From Kineosporiaceae bacterium (GTDB taxonomy: Bacteria; Actinomycetota; Actinomycetes; Actinomycetales; Kineosporiaceae): DNA of 64,000 nucleotides. Below, in pieces: positions 49,814 to 58,955 of this stretch. Made by a program: the position numbers and the translations under genes. The notes under the pieces were generated by a model. That model saw nothing but the letters and a program-made list of their open reading frames with translations. It did not search any database and was not told the origin of the DNA. Where the stretch lies: NCBI GenBank assembly GCA_016794595.1, contig JAEUJN010000019.1:62001-126000 (forward strand). The letters are read 5' to 3'. Each line of letters opens with the position of its first letter. The stretch's first letter is position 1.

Positions 49814-51636
49814 GCCGGACGCCGGGCGCCACGACCTCGCGTGCCACGACACCCACCACGACGTTGGGTGCGATGCGTCGGCTGAGCCCGTTCCTGCGCC
49901 CCTGTCGCAGAGCCCTGCTGCTCGGTGCCCTGGCTGCCCTGGCCGAGATCGCGGTCAGCCTCGCCCTGCCCTGGCCGATGCGGCTGATCGTCGACCGGAT
50001 CCTGGTCACGCAGACGCCGCTGACCAACCCCCAGCGTGGCCTGATGATCGCGATCGGGCTGCTGCTCTACCTGACCCTGCTGGCAGCCCTGTTCGACTAC
50101 GTCTCGACGAAGCTGTTGTCCTCCAGCGGGTTACAGGTCGCCGCCGACGTTCGCGGGGCCGTGTTCGCCCACCTGCAGCGGCTGCCGTTGCGCTACCACG
50201 GCAGCCATCCGGTGGGCGATCTCACCACCCGGGTCACCAGCGACGTCGACCGTGCGCAGGACCTGGTGGTCTCGACCCTGGCGGTCCTGCTGCCCAACCT
50301 GATGCTGGTCACCGGCATGCTCGCGGTGATGCTCGCGCTCGACCCGGGCTTCACCATGCTGGCCCTGGTCGTGGTGCCGCTGATGGTGCTCGCGGTGCAC
50401 CGCTCCACCCTCGCGCTGCGCCAGGCCGCGCGCCGGGCCCGCAAGGCCGACGGCGCGGTGGCCGCAGCCACCACCGAGGGCCTGGGCGCGATCCACCTGG
50501 TGCAGGCGTTCACCCTCGAGGAGCAGCAGCGGTCCCGGCTCGACCGGCTCACCGGAACGAGCCTGCAGGCCGGGCTGGAGGCGGTGCGCCTGCAGGCCCG
50601 GTTCAGCCCGATCGTCGACACCACCTCGGCGGCCTCGGCCGCGGTGGCGCTGTGGTTCGGGGTGCAGCGGGTGATGGACGGCGAGATGACCCTCGGCGTC
50701 CTGCTGGTCTTCATGTCCTACCTGACCACGCTCTACAAGCCGGTCAAGGCGCTGTCGAAGCTGAGCGCCACGATGGCCAAGGGGGTGGCCAGCGCCGAGC
50801 GCGTGATGGACGTGCTGGACGAGGAGTCCGAGGTGCGCGACCTGCCCGGCGCCCTGGTCGCGCCGCCGCTGCGTGGGGCGCTGCGCCTGCGGGAGGTGAC
50901 CTTCTCCTACGGGCGCGAGCCGGTGCTGAACGGCGCCGACCTGACGGTCCGGCCCGGCGAGACGGTCGCCCTGGTCGGGCCCACCGGCGCCGGGAAGTCC
51001 ACCATCGCCGCACTGTTCGCCCGCCTGATCGAGCCCCGGTCCGGTTCGGTGGAGCTGGACGGTATCGACGTGCGCCGGATGACGCTGGACTCGGTGCGCT
51101 CGCAGATCTCGTTCGTGCTGCAGGAGTGCATCCTGCTGTCGGGCAGCATCCGCGACAACATCGCCCTCGGCCGCCCGGGCGCCGGTGACGGCGAGATCGA
51201 GCGGGCCGCGCGGCTGGCCCTGGTCGACGAGTTCGCCGCCCGGATGCCGCTGGGGCTGGACACCCCGATCGGCGAGCGGGGGGTGGACCTGTCCGGTGGG
51301 CAGCGGCAGCGGGTGGCCATCGCTCGGGCCATCCTGCGCGACGCGCCGATCCTGATCCTCGACGAGCCGACCAGCGCCCTGGATGCCGAGTCCGAGGAAC
51401 TGATCGTGGCGGCGCTGGGCAACCTGCCGGCCGGGCGCACCACGCTGGTGATCGCCCATCGCCTGTCCACGGTGCGCCGCGCCGACCGGATCGTCGTCCT
51501 GGACGGCGGCCGCGTGGTGCAGCAGGGCACCCACGCCGAGTTGCTCGGCCAGGAAGGCCTCTACCGCCGGCTGTCCGTCGCAGCGGCCCGCTCATCGGCC
51601 GGCCCCCGGATCGAGGAGTCCCCATGGACGGTCTGA
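49810..51636 (+). CDS. ABC exporter (fused membrane and ATPase domains)
   Basis: 608 residues. Six helices (about 30-320) followed by an NBD: Walker A VGPTGAGKST (near 395), Q-loop FVLQE, signature DLSGGQRQRVAIARAI, Walker B ILILDEPTSALD, H-loop VIAHRLSTV. This is the MsbA/lipid-exporter half-transporter form, which works as a homodimer. In this operon it probably exports or flips the glycosylated product. ATGA overlap with the upstream glycosyltransferase and a 13-base overlap with the next gene. Confidence 0.93.
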   Translation: MSRTPGATTSRATTPTTTLGAMRRLSPFLRPCRRALLLGALAALAEIAVSLALPWPMRLIVDRILVTQTPLTNPQRGLMIAIGLLLYLTLLAALFDYVSTKLLSSSGLQVAADVRGAVFAHLQRLPLRYHGSHPVGDLTTRVTSDVDRAQDLVVSTLAVLLPNLMLVTGMLAVMLALDPGFTMLALVVVPLMVLAVHRSTLALRQAARRARKADGAVAAATTEGLGAIHLVQAFTLEEQQRSRLDRLTGTSLQAGLEAVRLQARFSPIVDTTSAASAAVALWFGVQRVMDGEMTLGVLLVFMSYLTTLYKPVKALSKLSATMAKGVASAERVMDVLDEESEVRDLPGALVAPPLRGALRLREVTFSYGREPVLNGADLTVRPGETVALVGPTGAGKSTIAALFARLIEPRSGSVELDGIDVRRMTLDSVRSQISFVLQECILLSGSIRDNIALGRPGAGDGEIERAARLALVDEFAARMPLGLDTPIGERGVDLSGGQRQRVAIARAILRDAPILILDEPTSALDAESEELIVAALGNLPAGRTTLVIAHRLSTVRRADRIVVLDGGRVVQQGTHAELLGQEGLYRRLSVAAARSSAGPRIEESPWTV

Positions 51637-52991
51637 TCACCACCGCCGACGGCAGTGCCACCTCGGTCAACTCGCTGCCCTCGCAGCCGTTGCAGCCGTT
51701 GCAGCCGCCGCCGGCGTTGCCCGGCGGGCTGCGGGTCCACTACGTGCTCAAGCGCTACCCGCGCACGAGCGAGACGTTCATCGTCCGTGAACTGCTCGGG
51801 CTCGAGCAGGCCGGGGTGCAGCTGGCGGTCGATGCGCTGCTGCCCCCCGAGGACGCCCCGGTCCCGGCCGGGGTCGGCGACGTGCGTGCCGCCGTCCGGT
51901 ACCTGCCCCGCCGTCCGCGGCTGCGCGATCCGGGAGTGTCGCGGGCCCACGCCCGGCTCGCGCTGCGCCGGCCGCTGGCCTGGGCCCGGACGGCGTGGCG
52001 CGCGCACCGGGACGGCACCTGGCGGCGGTTCGTGCAGGCGGGGTTGGTGGCCGACCGCGCGCGGCGTGAGCGCGCCGACCACCTCCACGCCCACTTCGCC
52101 ACGGCCGCCGCCGAGGTCGCCCGCGATGCCGCCGCACTGGCCGGGCTGACCTTCACCGTCACCGCCCACGCCAAGGACATCTTCCACGTCGACAACGTGG
52201 ACCTGCTCGCGGCGCGGGTGCGCGGGGCCTGCGCGGTGGTGACCGTCTCGGCGCACAACCTCGAGCACCTGCGCGGGGTGCTGCACGGTCACCGGTCGGT
52301 TGACCGGTCGGTCGAGCGGGCGATCGAGCCGCCCGTGGTGCACGTCCCCAACGGGGTGCGGGTGGTCGCGGACGGCGAGCCCGACCCGGGCGGGGTGATC
52401 CTGTGCGTGGCCCGCATGGTCGACAAGAAGGGCATCGACGTCCTGATCCGCGCCTTCGCCTTGCTCGCCCCGCACCGTCCGGCGGCCCGGCTGGAGCTGA
52501 TCGGTGGTGGCGAGCAGACCGAGGACTGTGCCGCGCTGGCCGCCGAACTCGGTGTGGCCGATCGGATCACGTTCCGCGGGGCGGTGGCCTACGACGAGGT
52601 GGCGCAGGCGTTCGGGCGGGCCGCGATGGCGGTGCTCGCCTGCCGGGTCGCGGCCAGCGGCGACCGGGACGGCATGCCCACCTCGCTGGTCGAGGCGGCC
52701 GCGCACGGCCTGCCGCTGGTGGCCACCGACGTGGTGGGCCTGGGCGAACTGGTGCACCACGGCGACACCGGGCTGCTGGTGCCGCCAGAGGACCCGCAGG
52801 CCCTGGCCGCCGCCCTGGCGTGCCTGCTGGACGACCCGGCCCGCGCGCGCCGGCTCGGTGCGGCGGCCCGCCGCCTGGTCGCCCGGCGCTACCACCCCCG
52901 GCAGTCCACCGCCGAACTCCTGGATGTGTTCACCGCCGCCTCGCGGTCCCGCGGAAGGGCGTCACGGTCCCTCGGAAGGAGGACGCGATGA
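51624..52991 (+). CDS. Glycosyltransferase family 4 (WcaL-like)
   Basis: 455 residues. A GT-B fold: N-terminal YVLKRYPRTSETFIVREL and HLHAHFATAAAEVARDAAALAG with TAHAKDIFHVD, the C-terminal LCVARMVDKKGIDVLI and GMPTSLVEAAAHGLPLVATDVVG (the EX7E-type donor site). This N-terminal pattern is typical of exopolysaccharide/colanic-acid-type transferases. A short Gln-Pro repeat precedes the domain. It overlaps the exporter gene by 13 bases and the next gene by ATGA, so it is tightly coupled. Confidence 0.88.
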   Translation: MDGLITTADGSATSVNSLPSQPLQPLQPPPALPGGLRVHYVLKRYPRTSETFIVRELLGLEQAGVQLAVDALLPPEDAPVPAGVGDVRAAVRYLPRRPRLRDPGVSRAHARLALRRPLAWARTAWRAHRDGTWRRFVQAGLVADRARRERADHLHAHFATAAAEVARDAAALAGLTFTVTAHAKDIFHVDNVDLLAARVRGACAVVTVSAHNLEHLRGVLHGHRSVDRSVERAIEPPVVHVPNGVRVVADGEPDPGGVILCVARMVDKKGIDVLIRAFALLAPHRPAARLELIGGGEQTEDCAALAAELGVADRITFRGAVAYDEVAQAFGRAAMAVLACRVAASGDRDGMPTSLVEAAAHGLPLVATDVVGLGELVHHGDTGLLVPPEDPQALAAALACLLDDPARARRLGAAARRLVARRYHPRQSTAELLDVFTAASRSRGRASRSLGRRTR

Positions 52992-54208
52992 GGATCGCCG
53001 TCCTGTGCAGTGACCTGGGGGTGCGGATCCCCGGCGACAAGGGTGCCTCGATGCACCTGAGCGCGATCACCGCCGCCTTCGCGGCGCTGGGCCACGAGGT
53101 GATGCTCATCGGCGTCGCCGGGCACGGCGAGCCGCCGACCGAGCTGGCCGGGGTGCACCGGCTGCTGCTGCCGCACCCGGGTCGCAGCGAGGGCATCGAA
53201 CGCGAACGGCGCAAGCTGGCCTTCACCGACCACCTGCACGACGTCGCGCTACCCGAGCTGACCCGGTTCGGCCCCGAGCTGATCTACGAGCGGTTGGCCC
53301 TGTTCGGCACTGCCGGAACGCGTTCGGCCCGCCGTCTCGGTGTACCGCACGTGGTGGAGGTGAACGCCCTGCTCGCCCGCGAGGAGGCCGCGTGGCGCGG
53401 ACTGCACCACACCGGCGAGGCCACCCGCCGCGAGGTCGAGGTGCTCGCGGCCGCCGACCTGCGGGTGACGGTCAGCCAGGAGTGGCGCCGCGCCGTCCGC
53501 GACCTGGTCGGTGACCTGGCCACCGTGACCGTGCCCAACGGCGTGGACGCCGCGACGTTCCGGTCGCTGCCCACCCGCGGTGCCGCTCGTGCCGACTGGG
53601 GCCTGCCACAGACCGGGGCCCTGGCCGGGTTCGTCGGGGCGCTGCGCGGCTGGCACGGCGTCGAGGTGGCGATCGATGCCCTGGCCCGCACCCGCCGTCC
53701 GGTCGAGCTGGTCGTCGCCGGCGACGGTGACCTGCGCGCGTCCCTCGCCGAGCGCGCCGTCCGCGCCGGGGTGGCCGAACGGGTGCACTGGCTGGGACAC
53801 GTTGCCCACCATCGGGTTCCGAGCCTGCTCGCAGCGCTGGACCTGGCCCTGGCGCCCTACCCGAGCCGCGACTTCGCGTTCTCGCCGCTCAAGCTCTACG
53901 AGTACCTGGCCGCCGGGGTGCCGGTGGTGGCCAGCGATGTCGGGCAGGTGCACGACGTGCTGCAGGCGGCCGGGTGCGGGGTGCTGGTCGAGCCGGGCCG
54001 GGCCGACGCGCTGGCGGCAGGGATCGACCGGGCCCTCGACGGCCGGGCGGGCCTGCGTCGGCGGGCCGCCGCCGCCCGGCACCGGGCCCTGGTCGAGCAC
54101 GCCTGGCCCCGGCGAGCGGCGGACATCCTGTCCGCGCTCGCGCAGCTGCGGCCCCAGGCACGCGCTCACGCCGTCGAGGGGGTGCGTCAGGATGCGCTGG
54201 CCGGCTGA
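52988..54208 (+). CDS. Glycosyltransferase family 4
   Basis: 406 residues. IAVLCSDLGVRIPGDKGASMHL at the N-terminus (acceptor side), VTVPNGVD, VVAGDGDLRASLAERA and FSPLKLYEYLAAGVPVVASDVGQ at the donor site. It resembles GT4 enzymes that extend polysaccharide or glycolipid chains. It is coupled to both neighbours: ATGA overlap upstream, and the following kinase gene starts 17 bases before its stop. Confidence 0.88.
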   Translation: MRIAVLCSDLGVRIPGDKGASMHLSAITAAFAALGHEVMLIGVAGHGEPPTELAGVHRLLLPHPGRSEGIERERRKLAFTDHLHDVALPELTRFGPELIYERLALFGTAGTRSARRLGVPHVVEVNALLAREEAAWRGLHHTGEATRREVEVLAAADLRVTVSQEWRRAVRDLVGDLATVTVPNGVDAATFRSLPTRGAARADWGLPQTGALAGFVGALRGWHGVEVAIDALARTRRPVELVVAGDGDLRASLAERAVRAGVAERVHWLGHVAHHRVPSLLAALDLALAPYPSRDFAFSPLKLYEYLAAGVPVVASDVGQVHDVLQAAGCGVLVEPGRADALAAGIDRALDGRAGLRRRAAAARHRALVEHAWPRRAADILSALAQLRPQARAHAVEGVRQDALAG

Positions 54209-55073
54209 CCACCCCGCCGTGACCGACCCAGCCCTGGCGGCCTGGTCGGGCGGCGCCGACGAGGTGTGCCCGGACGCCACCGTGGTGCGCGTGCTGCGTC
54301 ACCTGCCCGGGCGCCGCGTCGCCACCCTGGTCGAGACCCCCACCGGCCCAGCGGTGCTCAAGGTCTTCGCCCGGCCCCGAGCGCGCGGCAACGAACGCCG
54401 GCTGCGGCTGCTCGCGGCCTGCCCGACGACCGGCGCCATGGTGCCGCAACCGCTCGGAGCCGACTCCGCCGGTCACGTCGGCCTGGTCGGGTACGTGCCG
54501 GGCCAGGTCTTCGACACCCTGGACGACGAGACCTTCGTGCACACCGCGGGGCTGGTCGGTGCCGCCCTGGTCCGGCTGCACTCGGCCTGGATCACCCTCG
54601 ACCGCAGCTGGACCTGGAGCCAGGAGGTCGACCTGCTGCAGCGGCGGATGACCGCCACCAGCGAGCCGTGGATCGCCGACGCCGTGGCCACCACCCGGCA
54701 CCTGGCGGCCGAGCCCTCGGTGGTCTCCCACCGCGACTGCCACCCCCGCCAGGTGGTGCTCACCGGCGACGGCACGGTGCGCTGGATCGACCTGGACGAT
54801 GCGGCGCAGGCCCCGGCCACCCTGGACGTCGGCAACATGCTCGCCCACCTGGCCCGGGACGGCGCCACCGGGCAGCGCAGCGTGCCGGTCTCGGCGGCGG
54901 CCAGTGCTGCCTTCCGGGACGCCTACGGCAGCGTGCCGGGGGATCTGAGTGCGTGGCACCACCTGGCCCTGCTGCGTCTGGCCGGGCTCGCCGAGTCCCG
55001 GCACGGCCGACCCGACCAGGCCCGGCGCATCCTGTCCCTGCTGGAGCCGGGACGGGCGGTGAGTGTGGCATGA
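54192..55073 (+). CDS. APH-fold phosphotransferase (kinase 1), altered catalytic loop
   Basis: 293 residues. A choline/aminoglycoside-kinase-like fold: TPTGPAVLKVFARPRA holds the ATP lysine, GLVGYVPGQVFDTLD the hinge. The catalytic loop reads SHRDCHPRQVV, so the catalytic Asp is present but the usual metal-binding Asn is Gln. IDLDDA retains the second metal Asp. It probably phosphorylates a sugar or small alcohol; the Gln may lower activity. ATG 54192 overlaps the upstream gene by 17 bases. Confidence 0.8.
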   Translation: MRWPADHPAVTDPALAAWSGGADEVCPDATVVRVLRHLPGRRVATLVETPTGPAVLKVFARPRARGNERRLRLLAACPTTGAMVPQPLGADSAGHVGLVGYVPGQVFDTLDDETFVHTAGLVGAALVRLHSAWITLDRSWTWSQEVDLLQRRMTATSEPWIADAVATTRHLAAEPSVVSHRDCHPRQVVLTGDGTVRWIDLDDAAQAPATLDVGNMLAHLARDGATGQRSVPVSAAASAAFRDAYGSVPGDLSAWHHLALLRLAGLAESRHGRPDQARRILSLLEPGRAVSVA

Positions 55074-56164
55074 CCACCCACCTCGCGGCCGGTCTGTGGC
55101 ACTGCGCCCCGCCGCCGGCGGGCGCCGAGCAGGTGGCGCAGATCCTGCACGCGCAGGGTCTGGACGTCAGCGACGTCCGGGTGCTGGACGACCGGCACGC
55201 CGATCGCCCGGTCTTCCGGGCCCGGATCGTCGCCGGGGGACTGACGGGCAACGGGGACTCGGCCGACGTGGTGATCAAGTACCACGGCACCGCGGCCGCG
55301 GAGGCCCATGAGGTGTCCCGCCGGCTCTGGGCCGGCCCGCTGGGTCCGGGTCGCACCGCGGGTGACGGCACGGGCGAGACCGCGGCCGGTGACGCGGCCG
55401 GGGTTCCCTGTCCGATCGCCGTGGCGGCGCCGTCCGGGCTCGTGATCACCGGTTTCGTGCCGGGCCCACCGGCTGGGCGGCGCGGAGTCCCGGCCGACCC
55501 AGCGCTCACCGCTGCCGCGGCGCACCTGCTCGCCCGGCTGCACCGGACCCCCGTGCCTTCGGTCTCCCCGGCGGGTCGCGCGGTCGTGCCCGGCCCCGGC
55601 GCGACGAGGGGGCCGTGGCGGGTGCGTGATCACCGCGGCATCCTGCGGTCGCTGTGGCGCAAGGTGAGTGACCTGGTGCCACGTGACGAGGCGACGGCCT
55701 CCCGGCTCGGGGTGGTGGTCGCCCTGCTCGACCGCGGCCTGGCCCTTCGCCCCGTCCACGATGAGCCCCTCGTGATCACCCACGGTGACTTCTCCCCGCG
55801 CAACGTGCTGCTCGGCCCGGATGGTCCGGTGCTGATCGACGTCGATCGGGTGCGGATCTCACTGCCCGGGCGTGACCTGGCGTACTGGGGGGCCTGGGAC
55901 TGGGCGACCCGGGCGATGGCCGGTGAGCAGCCGTCCTGGCGGGTCGCCGACGACCTGGTGTCGGCCTACCGGCGGGCCGCGCCCGAGATGGCCGTCGCCG
56001 AGGTATCGGACGTCGAGGCGACGATGGCATTGCACCGGGTGGCCGCCCTGGTGCGGATCGCGCACGGCTGGTCGGCGCTGCGCGAACCGCAGAACGCCCC
56101 GGTGAGGGAGTGGATCGTGGCCGAGGCGCTGCGCTGGGCCCGCCGGGTCGATCTTGGCGGTTGA
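55070..56164 (+). CDS. APH-fold phosphotransferase (kinase 2)
   Basis: 364 residues. ADVVIKYHGTAAAEAHEV carries the ATP-binding Lys; VITHGDFSPRNVLL is an intact catalytic loop (Asp and Asn) and LIDVDRVRISLPGRDLAYWGAWDWA supplies the metal Asp. A Gly/Ala/Thr-rich insertion lies near residues 95-120. It is the last gene of the operon and its start overlaps kinase 1 (ATGA). Two kinases in tandem beside two GT4 genes and an exporter suggest a phosphorylated glycoside product or a cytosolic protective modification; both are inference. Confidence 0.82.
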   Translation: MTTHLAAGLWHCAPPPAGAEQVAQILHAQGLDVSDVRVLDDRHADRPVFRARIVAGGLTGNGDSADVVIKYHGTAAAEAHEVSRRLWAGPLGPGRTAGDGTGETAAGDAAGVPCPIAVAAPSGLVITGFVPGPPAGRRGVPADPALTAAAAHLLARLHRTPVPSVSPAGRAVVPGPGATRGPWRVRDHRGILRSLWRKVSDLVPRDEATASRLGVVVALLDRGLALRPVHDEPLVITHGDFSPRNVLLGPDGPVLIDVDRVRISLPGRDLAYWGAWDWATRAMAGEQPSWRVADDLVSAYRRAAPEMAVAEVSDVEATMALHRVAALVRIAHGWSALREPQNAPVREWIVAEALRWARRVDLGG

Positions 56165-56174
56165 CGCTCGGTGA

Positions 56175-57269
56175 TCATGCCGGCCGGTGAGTGTGGTCCC
56201 GCGTCCAGGCCAGCAGGTCCTCGAGTGGCCACGTGTTCACGATCGAGGCGGCCGGCACCCCGGCGGCCATCGCCCGATCGCATCCGATCAGCTGCCAGTC
56301 GAGCTGGCCCGGGGCGTGCGCGTCGGTGTCGATCGCGAACAGGCACCCCTCGGCCACGGCCCGGCGCAGCAGGGCCATCGGCGGGTCCAGCCGCTCGGGG
56401 CGGGAGTTGATCTCGACTGCCACCCCGGTTCGGGCGCACGCGGCGAACACGGCCGCGGCGTCGAAGGTCGAGGGTGGGCGGGCCTTGCCGCTGCGGGTGC
56501 GGCTGGACAGGCTCGAGGAACCGTAGCTGCGGTCGATCACGTACCGGCCGGTGCAGTGGCCGAGCACGTCGGTGTGCGGGTTCTCGATCGCTGCGATCAT
56601 GCGGGCGGTCATCGGCCCGGACGGCATCCGAAGCTCGGAGTGCACGCTCGAGACCACGACGTCCAGGGCCGTCAGCAGGTCCTCGCTCTGGTCCAACGAC
56701 CCGTCGGTGAGGATGTCCACCTCGATCCCGGTCAGCAGCCGGAAGTCGGCCGGGGCGCCGGCCAGTTCGTCATTCACCGAGCCCACGACCTCGAGCTGGC
56801 GGCGCAGCCGCTGCGGGGTCAGCCCGTTGGCCACGGTCAGACGGGGGGAGTGGTCGGTCAGCGCGGTGTAGGAATGGCCCAACCCGGCGGCGGTCACGGC
56901 CATCTCACCGATCGGCGAGCCGCCGTCCGACCAGTCCGAGTGCGTGTGCAGGTCGCCGCGCAGCGCCGTGCGCAACTCGTCCCCGCCCGCGGCCAGCCGG
57001 CCGCCCGTCCGCTCGGCGACCTCGATCAGGTACTCCGGTTCGACGCCGGCCACCGACTGTTCGATCACGGACGCCGTCCGCTCGCCGATGCCCTTGATCC
57101 CGCGCAGGCCGCCGCTCGCGGCGAGCAGCGCGACGTCCTCGGCGGGCAGCGCGGCCAGCGCGGCGGCCGCCGTCCGGAACGCCTTGACCCGGTAGGTGGA
57201 CTCCAGCGCCCGTTCGAGCAGGAAGGCCACTCGCCGCAGATCGGCCACCGGATCACGTGCGGAGTTCAC
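56175..57269 (-). CDS. PHP-domain protein, PolX-like (helix-hairpin-helix + PHP)
   Basis: 364 residues from GTG 57269 (GAGG about 9 nt upstream). The N-terminal 90 residues have an HhH-like helical part (YRVKAFRTAAAALAALP, GLRGIKGIGERTASVI). The PHP domain follows with metal ligands in GDLHTHSDWSDGG, ALTDHSP, GIEVDI, VSSVHSE and DTDAHAPGQ. The order matches the C-terminal part of PolX without the polymerase palm; it may be a phosphatase or exonuclease acting on DNA or nucleotides. It is divergent from the CYTH-CHAD gene. Confidence 0.88.
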   Translation of the reverse strand: MNSARDPVADLRRVAFLLERALESTYRVKAFRTAAAALAALPAEDVALLAASGGLRGIKGIGERTASVIEQSVAGVEPEYLIEVAERTGGRLAAGGDELRTALRGDLHTHSDWSDGGSPIGEMAVTAAGLGHSYTALTDHSPRLTVANGLTPQRLRRQLEVVGSVNDELAGAPADFRLLTGIEVDILTDGSLDQSEDLLTALDVVVSSVHSELRMPSGPMTARMIAAIENPHTDVLGHCTGRYVIDRSYGSSSLSSRTRSGKARPPSTFDAAAVFAACARTGVAVEINSRPERLDPPMALLRRAVAEGCLFAIDTDAHAPGQLDWQLIGCDRAMAAGVPAASIVNTWPLEDLLAWTRDHTHRPA

Positions 57270-57349
57270 CGGTTCAGCCTCGCACGTTGGGCGCAAAGGT
57301 GACGTCGGACCACTCACGCTCCGGGCCGCCAACCCCGATACTGACCGGC

Positions 57350-58927
57350 ATGGCCAAGAAGGCGAAGCGTGCATCCAAGGGCAAGAACGACCATGTCGTC
57401 GAGATCGAGCAGAAGTTCGACGTTCCGGTCGACTTCACCCTCCCCGATCTGGCCGATCTGCCCGGTGTCGCCCGTGTCGACGAGCCGGTGACCTACCAGC
57501 TCGAGGCCACCTACCTGGACACCGCGGACCTGGACCTGTTGACCCACAAGTGGATCCTGCGCCGGCGCACCGGGGGTTCGGACGCCGGGTGGCACCTCAA
57601 GCGCCCGCTGGCCGAGGGCGAACGCGACGAGATGCACTTCCCGCTCGGGCGCTCGGCCCGCACCATCCCGGTGGCCGTCCAGCGCGCGGTCGCCGTTCAC
57701 ACCCGGGGCAAGCCGCTGGCGCCGATCGCCCGGCTGAGCACCGAGCGCACCGTGCGTGCGCTGCGTGATGCCCGCGGGGCCGTGCTCGCCGAGGTGATGC
57801 TGGACGCCGTCGACGCGGCCTCGCTGCACCCGGACGGGTCCGTGCGGGACGCCTCGACGTGGTTCGAGATGGAGACCGAGCTGGGCACCGGCGATCTGGT
57901 CCTGCTGCGCGCGCTGGACGAGCGGATGCGCAGCGCCGGGGCCTGGCCCAGCCCGAGCGTGTCCAAGCTCGCCCAGGCCATGCAGGAACGGCTGGCGGTC
58001 GAGCCGCTGAACCGGGTCGCACCGCCGCCGCAGTTCGGGCCTGCCACCGCGGTCGGGGTGGTGCTCGCCTACCTGGCCGGCGAGGTCTGCCACCTGCAGG
58101 AGAACGACCCGCTGGTCCGGGTCGACGCCGAGGACGCCGTCCACCAGATGCGCGTCGCCTCCCGGCGGCTGCGCAGCGCGCTGGCCACGTTCCGCCCCCT
58201 GTTCGACCGCTCGGTCACCGACCCGATCCGGGTCGAGCTGCAGTGGATCGGCGCCGAACTCGGCAGCGCCCGGGACGTCGAGGTGATCCGCGACCACCTG
58301 GTGCAGGCGGTGACCGCCGAGCCGGCCGCGCTCCAGCACGGGCCGGTGGTCAAGCGGATCCGGAGCACGATGGCGGCCCGCTACAAGCAGGCCCACACCC
58401 ACGGGGTCGCCCAGCTGAGCAGCGAGCGCTACTACGCGCTGCTGGACTCCCTGGACGCCCTGGTCGCCACCCCGCCGCTGGCCGAGGACGCCGGCGGGCG
58501 AGAGGTGGAGTACCTGCTCAAACTGGTCCGGCGCACCTGGAAGCGGATCGAGGACCTGCACGACCAGCTGGAGCTCACCGACGACCGGCACGAGCGGGAC
58601 GTGCACCTGCACGAGGTGCGCAAGGCGGCCAAACGGGCTCGCTACGCGGGGGAGGCGCTGGCCCCCACGTTCGGCAAGTCCGCCTCGGACTATGCCTCGG
58701 CGATGTCCTCGATCCAGAGTTCGCTCGGTGATCACCAGGACTCGGTGGTCATCCGCGAGGAGCTGGTGGCCCTGGCCGAGGCGGCCCTGGCCGCGGGCGA
58801 GCCCACGTTCACCTACGGCCGGTTGCACGCGCTCGAGCAGGTCCGGGGTGCCGAGACCGAGGAGGCGTTCGCTGCTGCCTGGTCGAAGGCATCCGCCCGC
58901 TCGGTGCTGCGCTGGATGAAGGCCTGA
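57350..58927 (+). CDS. CYTH-CHAD domain protein
   Basis: 525 residues from ATG 57350. The CYTH domain (about 15-215) shows VEIEQKFDVP (ExExK) and several Arg/Lys/Glu pairs for triphosphate and metal binding. The CHAD domain (about 240-520) has DAVHQMRVASRRLRSAL and HEVRKAAKRARYAGEAL with its conserved His and basic residues. CYTH proteins hydrolyse inorganic or organic triphosphates, and CHAD domains bind polyphosphate, so polyphosphate metabolism is a fair guess. There are no ppk or ppx genes nearby. The start region is shared divergently with the PHP gene (80 bases). Confidence 0.93.
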   Translation: MAKKAKRASKGKNDHVVEIEQKFDVPVDFTLPDLADLPGVARVDEPVTYQLEATYLDTADLDLLTHKWILRRRTGGSDAGWHLKRPLAEGERDEMHFPLGRSARTIPVAVQRAVAVHTRGKPLAPIARLSTERTVRALRDARGAVLAEVMLDAVDAASLHPDGSVRDASTWFEMETELGTGDLVLLRALDERMRSAGAWPSPSVSKLAQAMQERLAVEPLNRVAPPPQFGPATAVGVVLAYLAGEVCHLQENDPLVRVDAEDAVHQMRVASRRLRSALATFRPLFDRSVTDPIRVELQWIGAELGSARDVEVIRDHLVQAVTAEPAALQHGPVVKRIRSTMAARYKQAHTHGVAQLSSERYYALLDSLDALVATPPLAEDAGGREVEYLLKLVRRTWKRIEDLHDQLELTDDRHERDVHLHEVRKAAKRARYAGEALAPTFGKSASDYASAMSSIQSSLGDHQDSVVIREELVALAEAALAAGEPTFTYGRLHALEQVRGAETEEAFAAAWSKASARSVLRWMKA

Positions 58928-58955
58928 GGGCGGGGGTGTCGACCAGGGGTCGGCC

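Noticed and set aside
56165-56205. Fifth full copy of the palindromic junction element
   Set aside because: Only GTGATCATGC of the left arm is present and there is no right arm; noted as a half element, not counted as a copy.
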